A DNA stretch of 42,321 nt from G026625185 sp963727835 (GCA_963727835.1 CAVSIB010000001.1:1-42321); one strand, 5' to 3'. Counted from the stretch's first letter, positions 1 to 8,821 are shown. Notes: generated by a model not told the origin, from the sequence alone. Made by a program: numbers and translations.

Positions 1-1504
1 AGTGTTTCTGTTTTTGTCAATGCTTTTTGGTAAAGTTCCACATATTTTTTCGCAGATATTTTCCAAGAAAAATCAGCTAGATGACGATATTAGCGTATTT
101 TTTTTCCACTTTCCCTTGTCTTGATAAAGAGTTAAAGCGTTCTTGATTGTATTTGGCGGCTTGTTGGCGTGATTTTGTTTAAATTTAAATCCGGTTCCTT
201 TCTCCGATGCCGGATTAAATTCCTCGATGGTGTAGATCAAGCCCACCAGTAGCCCTTACAATGGGGATCGTGCCATATTTCAAACTATAAATCTGGTTAA
301 GGCCAGGGGCGGGGTTCATAGCGTGAGGGCATTAAGAACATATCGCACCCCACTGGAAGGTGTTGCGGCCGAGGTTTTATCATAAGCGATTTTGATTGCG
401 GTTTTTTTCGGATTCATGTTTTCCCGATCAGAGTAAAAAGTTCATTATATTTTTCATCACCAGTTCCTAAAAGCACAAAACCAAGGTCCAGCTTCACCAG
501 TTCATTCCATAATCTGCGCCAAAAGATTTTGGAGAGCCTTTCTGGGCGTTGGGCCCGCGGGGGGTGACTACGCAAGCAAAGGAAGGGAGATGAGCTCTTC
601 GGGCAAATTGAAGGCCTTTAATAAATCCTGCTTGCATTTCAGTTTATTCAAGAAGTTCGCATAGGGGAATAAGCGGAAGCCGATAAACTTATCGGTTGCT
701 GGATTCCGGTTTCTTTAAGATGTAGAGTCAGCACCATTCAACACTCCATAAAGGTCTTTTTTGCGCGTTCTCAGCATCCCCTCTACCCCGTAACCGAATT
801 CTTCGGTCTTTAAGGATTTCTCGGCTGTATGTTTCGCTTACCGTATTTGAGTCGGTATCTCCACAGAATGCTTCTCCTGCTTTCATAAAACTAATCTTTC
901 CCGAATACTCCACTCCGGCAATGGAAAAAAGTTCTTGCGCAAGGCCGCTCAAGTCAAAAGCATCCTTCATGAAGCTTCCTTGATAGGCCACGTTATCAAT
1001 CGAAAAAATCGAGGCGGTTTTTGCAAACCGATGATCTTTCTTGAACATGGTTTTCAGGTAACAAGGAATTAGACCACTTTGCCAGTCATTACAGTGAATG
1101 ATATCAGGAAGCAAGCTTCTCGCATAATGCAAAAATCATCTTGGAAAAAAAGATGAACCTTTCGGCATTGTCAAAGTAATCTCCCTTTTTTGGCGTGCCG
1201 TATAAATTGCTTCGGTCATAAAACTCTTCCTTTTCAACCAAATAGACCGGAAAATCGTTTTCCCAGTTTAATAAACCCTTAACATCCCCTTTCAATAATT
1301 GATTCCCCAGTGTTATCGCCACGTCTTCACTGAGGAGTTGGTATTTAAATACCTGGCCCCTCGCCATCCGGTAAAAAGGTAAACCAACCGTACATCAACC
1401 CCGATCCCCTTGAGAGCTTTTGGCAAAGCGTCACTTACATCTGCTAAACCTCCCGTTTTAGCAAAAGGGAACACATATGAAGAAACAAAAAGGACTTTTA
1501 ACAT
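1..1504 (-). pseudogene. glgA: Glycogen synthase GlgA, broken by several frameshifts
   Basis: The minus strand encodes recognisable pieces of an ADP-glucose-type glycogen synthase in changing frames. At the start, 1504 downward, is the glucan/ADP-glucose-binding N-terminus with FAKTGGLADVSDALPKAL. About 1132-800 reads PDIIHCNDWQSGLIP and AYQGSF. About 340-300 reads DMFLMPSRYEP, followed by SLKYGTIPIVRATGG around 290-245. The last reads ISAKKYVELYQKAL at 50-10. Blocks follow the family order, so the whole gene was present, and it stops at about the window edge. At least four frame changes and in-frame stops separate the blocks. The start ATG at 1504 follows TAGGTAAGGT. GlgA elongates alpha-1,4-glucan. 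The damage is heavier than in neighbouring genes, so real decay is likely, though sequencing indels may add to it. Confidence 0.9.
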
Positions 1505-1799
1505 ACCTTACCTATAGATATAGCATTAAACGTTTGATTAAATTTTTTTGAATCGAAATCATTCTTGTAGATTGTTTGATATAAAATTTCCAAGTTTTTA
1601 ATTCCCATAATATCGTGAAAATCGATTAACCAAAATATGAAATAAAAAGACATTATTCTCAATGCAACCTGTAAATGCACATTCAGGCAAGGAATTGCTG
1701 GAATATCTATGCGCTCTATTGCTTCTCTCCTTTCACACAAAATTCGTTATATCCTAAAACCATCTCTTGTTTCATCCCTTTATCTGTCCATTTTCCTTT

Positions 1800-1983
1800 G
1801 AGCCGTTACAATTTGCGGTCATGGAGAATTATCCTCAAATCAGATCAAATGACGATATTATGCAGTTGCAAGAGGAGCTTACCTCAACCGAAAACCGCAT
1901 TGGTTTCCCCCGACAGTTATATAACATCTGGTAGCTCAATACCGTATAAAGCAGAGAGTTTTTCCGAATAATATTTTTGCTTT
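1800..1983 (+). pseudogene. lemA: LemA family protein, internal fragment
   Basis: The plus strand reads FAVMENYPQIRSNDDIMQLQ and then EELTSTENRIGFPRQLYN, the conserved core helix of LemA proteins (typically FAVAENYP..KAN..F..LQEEL..TEN.IA.AR..YN). A stop follows at the end of this block, and the family pattern resumes in another frame as QRVFPNNIFA, matching the FPSN.IA segment. The N-terminal membrane anchor and the rest of the domain are not recognisable; upstream to 1505 there is only a doubtful trace. This is a decayed remnant of a membrane-anchored protein of unknown biochemical function. It faces away from both neighbours. Confidence 0.7.
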
Positions 1984-2011
1984 ACGGTCCAATGGCAGGC
2001 AATAGAAAAAT

Positions 2012-2833
2012 CTAGCTTTTTTTTTCATGGTGGTGGTGTAGATGTTGGTGGGGATGAATGTGAACCGTATCTTTGTGTCGGTGCGCATGGACATGAATAA
2101 GATTGTTTGTTTCAAGCAAAGTGGTGTCTTGTAAAATCTCAAGAACCTTCCCGCATCTGACAATATTTTTTTCTGGGCTGAACACATAAATAATGTCGGA
2201 TATTTCTTCAATAAAATGGAGATCGTGGGTAGCAATAATAATTGTTTTATAAGCAACGGTTCTTTGCATAAAGAAATCCATAATATGCCTGATCGTTAAA
2301 GGGTCCAGTCCCGCTGTAGGTTCATCCAGCAAAAGCACTTCGGGGTCAATTGCCAGTGTTGATGCTATTGCCACTTTGCGTTTTTCGCCAACACTTAATT
2401 GATGTGACGATCGGTCTAATAAATGCTCTATACCCAAAATTGCCACAAGTTCATTAAGACGTTCATTAATTTTTTTCTTTTCAACCCCGAGATGCAATGG
2501 CCCAAAAATAATATCCTCTTTTACGGTTGGGCAAAATAACTGCACATCCGGATTTTGAAAAACTAACCCCGTTCTCCTTCTGAAAGATCTGGAGAAATGA
2601 TCATCTCGAAAAATGTTCTCCTTTAATTCTTTTCCAAAGGCCTTGACTACCCCTTTGCTGGGGAAAATAAGTCCATCCAGAATATGCAATAACGTGGATT
2701 TACCGGAACCATTTGCACCAATAATGGCTATTTTTTCACCCGGGCGAATTTTGATGTTGATCCCGCAAAGGGCCGGAAATTTTCCCAGGTAAGAAAAATA
2801 GACATCGTTTAGTTCATAAATTAAATCTTCCAT
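2012..2833 (-). CDS. cbiO: Nickel/cobalt ECF transporter ATPase CbiO with His-rich tail
   Basis: A 273-residue ABC ATPase that powers a group I ECF (energy-coupling factor) metal importer. Visible motifs are Walker A GANGSGKST, the signature LSVGEKRK, Walker B LLLDEPTAGLDP and the H-loop ATHD. It differs from typical CbiO/NikO by a C-terminal tail of 27 residues with 12 histidines, alternating HxH then four in a row. Such tails occur in nickel- and cobalt-handling proteins and may store or sense metal; this is inference. It is the last gene of the leftward operon after cbiM, cbiN-like and cbiQ, starting 8 bases after the cbiQ stop. Confidence 0.93.
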   Translation of the reverse strand: MEDLIYELNDVYFSYLGKFPALCGINIKIRPGEKIAIIGANGSGKSTLLHILDGLIFPSKGVVKAFGKELKENIFRDDHFSRSFRRRTGLVFQNPDVQLFCPTVKEDIIFGPLHLGVEKKKINERLNELVAILGIEHLLDRSSHQLSVGEKRKVAIASTLAIDPEVLLLDEPTAGLDPLTIRHIMDFFMQRTVAYKTIIIATHDLHFIEEISDIIYVFSPEKNIVRCGKVLEILQDTTLLETNNLIHVHAHRHKDTVHIHPHQHLHHHHEKKS

Positions 2834-2840
2834 AGCATCC

Positions 2841-3702
2841 TTACAACTTCCCGCTTACGTTGAAATAGAGCATTACGATAAATAGTGTTGCGACACACAA
2901 TAGCCATAGCCAATCTCTGAGTTTAACATTACCATCATGTAACAAACGCACTTCTCCGGTATAGCCTCGTGAAAGCATGGCTTGATATACCTGTTCATTT
3001 AAACTGTAAGAACGCCGCCAGAGCAAAGCGATGTTCCATGCTACTATAGTTTGTCCCTTTTTATAATGAATGCCTGTGCCAACACGGCTTTTAATTGCTC
3101 GATACGTATTTTCCACCAGTTCTACAAAAAGGTAGAGATAGCGGTAACACATTCCCAGCGTCATAACAAATACTTGCGGTATTCTAAAAATGCGCAAGAC
3201 TCTGAGTAATTCAAAATGTTTTGTCGTGATACTCAAAAGAACAACAAAAGATACTGCAGTGGTGACCCGTACTACAAATAATAGTGCTCCTAATAAACCT
3301 TGCTTGGTAATGACTGATACTGAGCCCTCCTATTTTTACGCTCAACAGCGCATCTCCGGGGGTGAAAACACTAAACAATGCCGGCACGGCGATAAAAAGA
3401 GAAAATAGCGGGATAAAAATCCAGGTTCTTTTTAAAAAGAACCTGAGACAAATGTTGGAACAATACGTCAAGAGTAAGCATAGTGCGTAAAGCGCCAACA
3501 AAACAAAGATATTTTTTGTCAGAAGAACAGAAACAAAAAAAGGAAAAACGTTAGCGGTCTTTATTCGGGGATCGATAGATTGTAACAGCCCTTTCTGTAA
3601 CGCATATTCATCAGCAAAAACTGATTCTTTAAAAAATGATAAAGCGCCCATAATAGAGCGCTCTATAAAATTATGATTTTTTCGTTTAAAAAATTTAATC
3701 AC
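2841..3702 (-). CDS. cbiQ: ECF transporter transmembrane protein CbiQ (frameshifted)
   Basis: This is the membrane T component that couples the CbiO ATPases to the CbiMN substrate-binding part. The N-terminal half reads FIERSIMGALSFF and GLLQSIDPRIK, typical of CbiQ, followed by hydrophobic segments. The second half carries RVGTGIHYKKGQ and the coupling-type motifs around LSRGYTGEV, then a last membrane segment. One indel near 3300-3320 separates the halves: the first frame runs on into unrelated residues while the second resumes with VITKQGLLGALLF. Total about 285 residues. The GTG start at 3702 overlaps the end of the cbiN-like gene and has AAAGAGGT just before it. A sequencing indel or a recent mutation would both explain it. 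Confidence 0.85.
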
Positions 3703-4030
3703 CTCTTTTTACCAGAACTTTACCGATTACAAATATTACTATTACTATTATACCTATGCCAAGGATTGCCGAAATAATATAGGCAAAGCTTAGATGCGTC
3801 AAGCCTTTTCCCTCCCAGCCTTTAAAGGCATAATCAGGCAAAGGAGCGTTCCATAAGCTTGACAGTTTTTCTAAACCTTTGGGGATGTATCCCACGAGTT
3901 TCTGCATTTCTTCGGCGCCCCATTCGCCCCAGGCGCTTCCGGCTTTAAAGTGATCCGGTATTATCAACCCTAAAGGAGATAGAACAATTAATACAATAAG
4001 ACCTATCCAAAATTTTGTAGTAATTTTCAT
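3695..4030 (-). CDS. CbiN-like / PDGLE-domain small membrane subunit
   Basis: A 111-residue protein with a membrane segment at about 7-25, an outside loop and a second membrane segment near 83-106. It matches the pattern of the small subunits (CbiN, NikN or PDGLE-domain proteins) that assist the CbiM S-component: GLIIPDHFKAG after the first segment, then a short loop with KGLEKL. It lies between cbiM and cbiQ and overlaps both slightly. Known CbiN proteins keep CbiM competent for cobalt uptake; PDGLE types accompany nickel-type transporters. Which subtype it is cannot be settled by eye. Confidence 0.75.
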   Translation of the reverse strand: MKITTKFWIGLIVLIVLSPLGLIIPDHFKAGSAWGEWGAEEMQKLVGYIPKGLEKLSSLWNAPLPDYAFKGWEGKGLTHLSFAYIISAILGIGIIVIVIFVIGKVLVKRGD

Positions 4031-4712
4031 AGGTTACCCCCCCTTCTAGAAGAATGTCAGGAGCCTGCTTGTGCAAATATTTAACCACCAAAGCGGTCAC
4101 CACTGCCTCAACCCAGCCGAATACCAATAAATGTTCGCCTGCCATTGCGGGTACGGCGACCTTTAACCCGTAAGGGCAGTAAAGGGCCTGGCCGTTTGCG
4201 GTGTGGTGCAGTAGCGGCTGCAATCCGAATTCAACCCCGGCTAAAAAAGCAGCTACATTAATGCCAATATATCCTGCTATGCCCGCTGCAATCATTCTTC
4301 GATTCGAGTCTATTGGCGCATTATAGCTTATGGCCTTATACAAATAATATCCCACAAAAGGAAGTACAAAAGCCATGTTGAAACAATTCGCCCCGATGGC
4401 GGTAATGCCACCATCCCCGAATAACAATGCCTGAACAACCAGTGCAACTGTTATGGCAATGCATGCCGCCCAAGGTCCCAGGAGTATAGCTACCAAAACT
4501 CCGCCTACCGCATGTCCAGTTGAGCCTCCGGGGATAGGCACATTAAACATCATAATCACAAAGCTAAACGCCGCGCCAATTGCCAACAAGGGTACTTGCT
4601 TCGCTTTAAGGGTCTTCTTAACAATTCTCGAGGCGGCTGTCCATAGGGGAAGCATCACCACATAGAAAAATCCACAGGTTGTCGGGCCGAGATATCCGTC
4701 TGGTATATGCAT
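3945..4712 (-). CDS. cbiM: Nickel/cobalt ECF substrate-binding component CbiM
   Basis: An integral membrane S-component that binds Ni2+ or Co2+. The start at 4712 is set by the family N-terminus MHIPDGYLGP, in which Met1 and His2 take part in metal binding, and by AGGAAGG nine bases upstream. The conserved segment with IPGGSTGHAVGG lies near residues 60-70, and FGDGGITAIGANCFNMAF follows. The family sequence ends at about KYLHKQAPDIL. The open frame runs on 80-odd bases into the next gene after a run of seven G (4038-4044 region); with six G it would stop just before the cbiN-like start. The long C-terminus is therefore probably an indel artefact. Confidence 0.9.
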   Translation of the reverse strand: MHIPDGYLGPTTCGFFYVVMLPLWTAASRIVKKTLKAKQVPLLAIGAAFSFVIMMFNVPIPGGSTGHAVGGVLVAILLGPWAACIAITVALVVQALLFGDGGITAIGANCFNMAFVLPFVGYYLYKAISYNAPIDSNRRMIAAGIAGYIGINVAAFLAGVEFGLQPLLHHTANGQALYCPYGLKVAVPAMAGEHLLVFGWVEAVVTALVVKYLHKQAPDILLEGGVTYENYYKILDRSYCINCSISFRVDNTGSL

Positions 4713-4735
4713 GGTTTCCTTCCTTTCTATCTTTT

Positions 4736-5660
4736 CTAAAATGAATACACACACAAGAAGACAACAGAATCATTCGCGTCGGTATTGGTACCGGCTACTA
4801 CCCTCTGATATGCTAAAAGCGTCTGAATTTTTTCACACGACCAACCTATACCGGGACAGATAATAAAAGACCGAACATCCGAGCCAGGAATTGTTCTACC
4901 ATCCTTTCTTCGGTTGCATTGCGCCAAACCATTTCCCTCGAATATGAAGTTAAAATCCTTGGGCAAAAAATATTCTACTCCCAAATCATAATTGAGATAG
5001 TTGGCATAGCGGGTCGAAACACCGTCCACGCGCACTTTCTGCGGAAAACTATAGATGGCATCAGCGTGCAACCAAAACGGCTTGATTTTCTTAGAAAGAT
5101 TTAACCCCAAACCATAATCCCAGGATCCTCCCCCGGTAGAAGCGCCCATCAAATCAGTCCCCAATTTATCGGGGTCAGCATACTGATACTTTCCGGTGGG
5201 CGCTTTTACCTGGAACTGTGCGGTAACATCGGGGATCCAGTTTTTATCCTCAAGAAGACAGTACCGCAGGAAAGCATAACTGTCCCCAAATCCCTCCGAA
5301 TGCGCCTCATGCCCATTTTGCTTACAATAGTTTTGCTGGTAGACGGTCAGACCATCAATCTCAAGGTGATCGGCAATGCCAAATTGCAGGAAAAGCATTT
5401 CCTGATATTGGTACTTCTTATCACCTGAGGGTAAAGAATGATAATGCCATCGGCATCAAAAGACCCTCGTGTAATGTTGTCGAAGAAAAAGGGCTGAATC
5501 ACCATTGTCCTTTACTGCAGACAGGTGCGGTCCAGGTAGTAACCGGACCTACTGACACAGGATTCCATTCTTCATTGGTTGCGCTCCCATCAGCATACGA
5601 GATCACATTAAAACAACACAGTAAAGACAACAAAAGAATAACTATCAGCAACCTTTTCAC
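4736..5660 (-). CDS. Outer-membrane channel-like protein (Phenol_MetA_deg type), two frameshifts
   Basis: This gene opens the metal-uptake operon. The GTG start at 5660 gives a signal peptide RLLIVILLLSLLCCF ending near SYADG. The next block, ending CSKGQW, is followed after a +1 shift at about 5500 by VIQPFFFDNITRGSFDADG. A second shift near 5440 leads into LPSGDKKYQYQEMLFLQFGI. The rest is open: PDVTAQFQVKAPTGKY, GGSWDYGLGLNLSK and alternating beta strands with a terminal phenylalanine. These are hallmarks of the family called MetA-pathway of phenol degradation, thought to be outer-membrane porins. Its place directly before cbiM under one promoter suggests a route for metal through the outer membrane (inference). 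Confidence 0.75.
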
Positions 5661-5730
5661 CTTTTTCCCTTTGGTAATGTAATGACAAATTAGAGAACAA
5701 TTATAAAGAGATACACGAAGCGCTTCGAAT

Positions 5731-5759
5731 AGTGTTACTTTTATTATAATCATAACACT
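5731..5759. promoter_or_regulatory. NikR-like operator palindrome
   Basis: AGTGTTA and TAACACT form a perfect inverted repeat separated by 15 bases. Written in the form known for deltaproteobacterial NikR sites, it is GTGTTAC, 13 bases, ATAACAC, one base from the GTGTTAC-N13/14-GTAACAC consensus as I recall it. It lies about 70-100 bases upstream of the outer-membrane channel gene that begins the CbiM-type operon and overlaps the likely promoter. NikR represses nickel uptake when nickel is plentiful. No nikR gene is in the window. Confidence 0.6.
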
Positions 5760-5767
5760 AATGTCAA
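5743..5767 (-). promoter_or_regulatory. Candidate sigma-70 promoter of the nickel/cobalt operon
   Basis: On the minus strand TTGACA lies at 5767-5762 and TATAAT at 5748-5743. The spacing of 13 bases is short for this pair; a weaker ATAAAA at 17 bases is also possible. Both boxes overlap or flank the palindrome at 5731-5759, so a repressor there would block RNA polymerase. The exact start is not determined. Confidence 0.4.
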
Positions 5768-5871
5768 GCATTTTTTTTTGAAAAATTTGGCAAGCTCGAA
5801 CTTTTGAAAACTTATTAACAAAGTAGACACCGGAAAATAAGTATGTTATATAAAAATCTTTTAGGCAATAT

Positions 5872-5952
5872 ATGGAGGAAGAATCTATCCAAAAAGCGGC
5901 AGAAGATACAAAATCTTACCTGGAAACCACAGGGGAGGAATTTGATGCATAG
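5872..5952 (+). CDS. Possible 26-residue acidic peptide overlapping the CBS gene
   Basis: ATG at 5872 opens a 26-codon frame, MEEESIQKAAEDTKSYLETT then GEEFDA, that ends in TAG overlapping the CBS gene start by eight bases. Its composition is acidic and helical. GGAGG for the CBS start lies inside it, so the two could be translationally coupled. No family is recognised; it may also be the chance tail of a lost gene. Confidence 0.3.
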   Translation: MEEESIQKAAEDTKSYLETTGEEFDA

Positions 5953-6380
5953 GTATAAAGTTAAAGATATTATGACAAAAAACGTCTTCGTTCTTTACGC
6001 CAATGAGACTTTGGATATCGTGCGGTCCCTGATGGAAATCAAACATGTCCGTCATGTGCCGATCGTGGACACCAAAAGGGAGATTTGTCGGGCTGATAAC
6101 GCATCGCGATCTATTGTCTATGACGGTTTCACGTTTAGCGGATATTGATGAAAATGTTCAAGATGATTTGGATCGCCATATACCCATAAGCAAGGTAATG
6201 CAAAAAAAGATAATTACCGCTGATCCGGAATTGGATGTTAGCAAAGCGATTGAAATCCTTTTGAAAAATCAAGTTGGTTGCCTCCCTGTGGTTGCAAAAA
6301 AGAAGCTTATCGGGATTGTTACCGAAGCTGACTTTTTAGCCTTCACGTATAGCTTGTTGAAAAAAAGAAAGAAGGTTTAA
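5945..6380 (+). CDS. Tandem CBS-domain protein (one frameshift)
   Basis: A small soluble protein of two CBS motifs, the usual nucleotide-sensing module (AMP, ATP or SAM). CBS1 reads VKDIMTKNVFVLYANETL and HVRHVPIVD; CBS2 reads SKVMQKKIITADPELDVSKA and GCLPVVAKKKLIGIVTEADF. The ATG at 5945 is preceded by GGGGAGGAA. A run of four A at 6074-6077 shifts the frame; with three A the protein reads continuously VDTKGRFVGLITHRD, about 145 residues, as in intact homologues. A homopolymer sequencing error is the likeliest cause. It ends flush against the convergent HAD gene. Target process unknown. Confidence 0.85.
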
Positions 6381-7043
6381 CTACCGGCTATTTCCAAAAA
6401 GCGCTTTTAGCTGCGTTACCGAAAGCGCATCGAGCCGATCTACCACTAAATCAGCTTCGGTTAGTTCGGAAGCAGGATGGGTGGTGGTAACAGCAACTAT
6501 CTTCATTCCTCCTGCCTTTGCAGCTTGAATACCCACGAAAGCATCTTCAAACACTATACACCGGTCTGGAGAAAGATGTAATTTTTGAGCAGCAAGCAAA
6601 AACACCTGGGGGTCAGGTTTTCCCTTTGATACATCTTCAGCGGCTATGATTATTTGGAAATAATTTTCCAAGCCTAAGAGGTTTAAAGCTGCGGTAATAT
6701 TTAAACGGGGTGTGGAGGATCCAACACAACAGGAAATCTTGTTTTTTTGAAGCATTTCCAAAAATGGTTTGACTCCTGGAAGCGGTGCAATCCCCCGTTC
6801 AAAAATGATGTGTCGATACAGTTCCTCTTTGTGGTCAGCAAGTCTCTTTATTTCTTTCTCGTCGTGCGCCCATTGAAGGATCTCAGGGATAATGCTTTCA
6901 TTTCTCTTTCCAAAAGCTTTCTGAAAATACCCGGAAGGTAAAACCTTGTTTTCTTCCTTTGCTAAAAGCTCCCAACTTTCTTCGTGGTAACGAGAGGAAT
7001 CAATGATAACGCCATCCCAGTCGAAAATAACCCCGATAGTCAT
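6381..7043 (-). CDS. HAD-superfamily phosphatase / beta-phosphoglucomutase-like
   Basis: A 220-residue HAD subfamily IA enzyme. Motif I is FDWDGVIIDS (Asp8 nucleophile, Asp10 acid/base), motif II is VGSST (residues about 107-111), the lysine is in KGKPDP and motif IV is VFEDAFVGIQAAKAGG. A helical cap follows motif I, and KAFGKRNESII resembles the cap loop of phosphoglucomutase/phosphatase types. Substrate cannot be fixed: beta-glucose-1-phosphate or another sugar phosphate is likely. AAGGGG lies ahead of the ATG. It is 18 bases downstream of the flavin reductase gene and may be cotranscribed. Confidence 0.85.
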   Translation of the reverse strand: MTIGVIFDWDGVIIDSSRYHEESWELLAKEENKVLPSGYFQKAFGKRNESIIPEILQWAHDEKEIKRLADHKEELYRHIIFERGIAPLPGVKPFLEMLQKNKISCCVGSSTPRLNITAALNLLGLENYFQIIIAAEDVSKGKPDPQVFLLAAQKLHLSPDRCIVFEDAFVGIQAAKAGGMKIVAVTTTHPASELTEADLVVDRLDALSVTQLKALFGNSR

Positions 7044-7061
7044 TGTCAGCCCCTTGTCCCT

Positions 7062-7619
7062 TTATTTTTCTTTTCCAACCTGAAACGCGCGGCCAATGGC
7101 TTCTCCCATCCGCCAGTACTGTCCGTCGGGAAAGGAGAAAATTAAGGGGTCGACCTTTTTGGTGTCAGCCTTTCCGTTGGTAAGACAGCTTTCGCTCACA
7201 TAGGTTTCCACAATTTCTCCCAAAACAACAATATGACTCTCCATATCCATTATATGCTTTACCTGGCATTCGAGGTTAACCGGACATTCTTCAATGAGTG
7301 GTGCTTCCTTTAAAATCCCATAAAAAATTTTAAACACTGTAGACTTATCTTTTTTCGCTCCCGAATAAATTCCGCAGTAGTCGACCATTTTCACCTGCTC
7401 AACGGAGGGAACATTAACCGAGAATGCACCGTTTGGTTTGATCCCCTTTAAGGTATAACGTTCTTTATTGATACCGATCATCAAAGAAGGTGGTTTATAG
7501 GCGGTAATTCCGCACCAGGCAACAGTCATAAAATTGGCTTTCCCCTCTATGGTTACCCCCACCAAAACCGCGGGCATGGGATAAAGCAAGGGCTGAGGAC
7601 CACATGTTTTTTTGCTCAT
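7062..7619 (-). CDS. Flavin reductase-like FMN-binding split-barrel protein
   Basis: A 185-residue protein of the flavin reductase-like domain family (FMN-binding split barrel). Typical blocks are the N-terminal PMPAVLVGVTIEGKANFMTV, WCGI, PPSLMIGINKERYT, GAFSVNVPS and a DYCGIYSG segment, then LECQVKH and a C-terminal YWRMGE. Such small single-domain members bind FMN and act as reductases or electron carriers in anaerobes. AGGAGGT lies six bases before the ATG, a strong site. It is first of a two-gene unit with the HAD enzyme. Confidence 0.88.
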   Translation of the reverse strand: MSKKTCGPQPLLYPMPAVLVGVTIEGKANFMTVAWCGITAYKPPSLMIGINKERYTLKGIKPNGAFSVNVPSVEQVKMVDYCGIYSGAKKDKSTVFKIFYGILKEAPLIEECPVNLECQVKHIMDMESHIVVLGEIVETYVSESCLTNGKADTKKVDPLIFSFPDGQYWRMGEAIGRAFQVGKEK

Positions 7620-7698
7620 CGGATACCTCCTTCACTAAAAGGTTAGACAAAGTATTATCATATTATGACACTCCTACTTTACTGCCGAAACATCCTTC

Positions 7699-8820
7699 TC
7701 AATCGAGCCGTTTTCTAAATCTTCTCGCGGCCAAAAAGAAAACGATTCCCCCAATAATTAATAGATGAAGCATCTCAGACCAAAGTATTTTAAATCCAAC
7801 ACCTTTCAAAAAAACCCCCCGTATGATGACTAAGAAAAAACGTAAGGGGATTACGTGCGTGAACCATTGGACAGCTACCGGCATATTGGCAACCGGGAAA
7901 ACAAGACCGCTTAATAAGAAAAAGGGAAGCATAAAAAAGAAAGTAGTCATCATGGCTTGCTGTTGGGTGGAAGAAACAGTGGAAATAAAAAGACCGATTC
8001 CGATGGTGCTCAGGAGAAACAGGCAAGCGCTTGCAAAAACCAACAGGACACTTCCTTTAAAAGGGATATCAAACCAGAAGATGGCAATCAGCATGACCAT
8101 GAACAATTGGACAAAAGCAATAATAACATACGGAATAGTTTTCCCCAGAATAAGTTCGTAGGGTTTCATAGGTGTTACGATTAATTGTTCCATGGTGCCG
8201 GTTTCACGTTCTCTAATAATCGCCATTGAAGTAAAAAGAAGGGTGGTGAGCAAAATTAAAAAAGCAACTACTCCGGGAATAAAAAAGTTTTGACTATCCA
8301 GATTTGGGTTATACCAGGTTCTCAGCCGTTCATCTATCCTCCCGTAATCAATTTTTTCAGGATGGATTTTTTTTAGCAGATCTTGATTTATCTTATCTAA
8401 CACTAGGGCGGTATAAGCGATTCGGACCGCAGCTATATTACTTCTGCTTCCATCCACGAAAATCTGAAGGGGAGCTGACATCCCTTTTTTTATCCGGTCG
8501 CTAAAATCCGGCCACACCGTGACAGTCAGGTCAACGTTTCTTTTAAGCAAGGTTTCTTCCAAGTCCCTTGAATTATCAAAGCTATGTGTTATACGAAAGG
8601 TTTTATTAGCGTCAAATCCATCTTTTACCATCCGGCTTTCCACGGTATTGGACTGATCTAAAAAACCGACTCGGATGTCACGCACATCAGTAGAGACTAC
8701 ATATCCAAATATCAGCAATTGAAGAATGGGGGCAATGATTAAAAGCGGTCGGCTCTTTCTATCCCGGAAAAGCTGAATGAATTCTTTCCGAACAAATTCG
8801 CGTATTCTTATCCAATTCAC
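7699..8820 (-). CDS. ABC-2 type permease (YbhR-like)
   Basis: A 373-residue inner-membrane subunit of an exporter. One membrane segment follows RKSRPLLIIAPILQ; then comes a large periplasmic domain (about residues 50-175), and five or six membrane segments make up the C-terminal half. The conserved block is RERETGTMEQLIVTPMKPYE, typical of ABC-2 permeases. The GTG at 8820 is preferred because it lies one base past the stop of the preceding permease, with AAAGGAG upstream and the family N-terminus NWIRIREFVRKEFIQLFRD. It pairs with the gene at 8822-9955. Confidence 0.9.
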   Translation of the reverse strand: MNWIRIREFVRKEFIQLFRDRKSRPLLIIAPILQLLIFGYVVSTDVRDIRVGFLDQSNTVESRMVKDGFDANKTFRITHSFDNSRDLEETLLKRNVDLTVTVWPDFSDRIKKGMSAPLQIFVDGSRSNIAAVRIAYTALVLDKINQDLLKKIHPEKIDYGRIDERLRTWYNPNLDSQNFFIPGVVAFLILLTTLLFTSMAIIRERETGTMEQLIVTPMKPYELILGKTIPYVIIAFVQLFMVMLIAIFWFDIPFKGSVLLVFASACLFLLSTIGIGLFISTVSSTQQQAMMTTFFFMLPFFLLSGLVFPVANMPVAVQWFTHVIPLRFFLVIIRGVFLKGVGFKILWSEMLHLLIIGGIVFFLAARRFRKRLD

Positions 8821-8821
8821 G

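Noticed and set aside
1936..2256. Leftward 106-codon frame with many Tyr/Thr/Phe residues
   Set aside because: An alternative frame inside cbiO, whose own frame carries all the ATPase motifs.
5660..5843. Possible cobalamin riboswitch ahead of the CbiM operon
   Set aside because: No B12-box or long structured leader is visible; the palindrome and promoter fill the space.
7823..8161. Rightward Lys-rich frames inside the ABC permease
   Set aside because: Shadows of the permease gene without independent start signals or family features.
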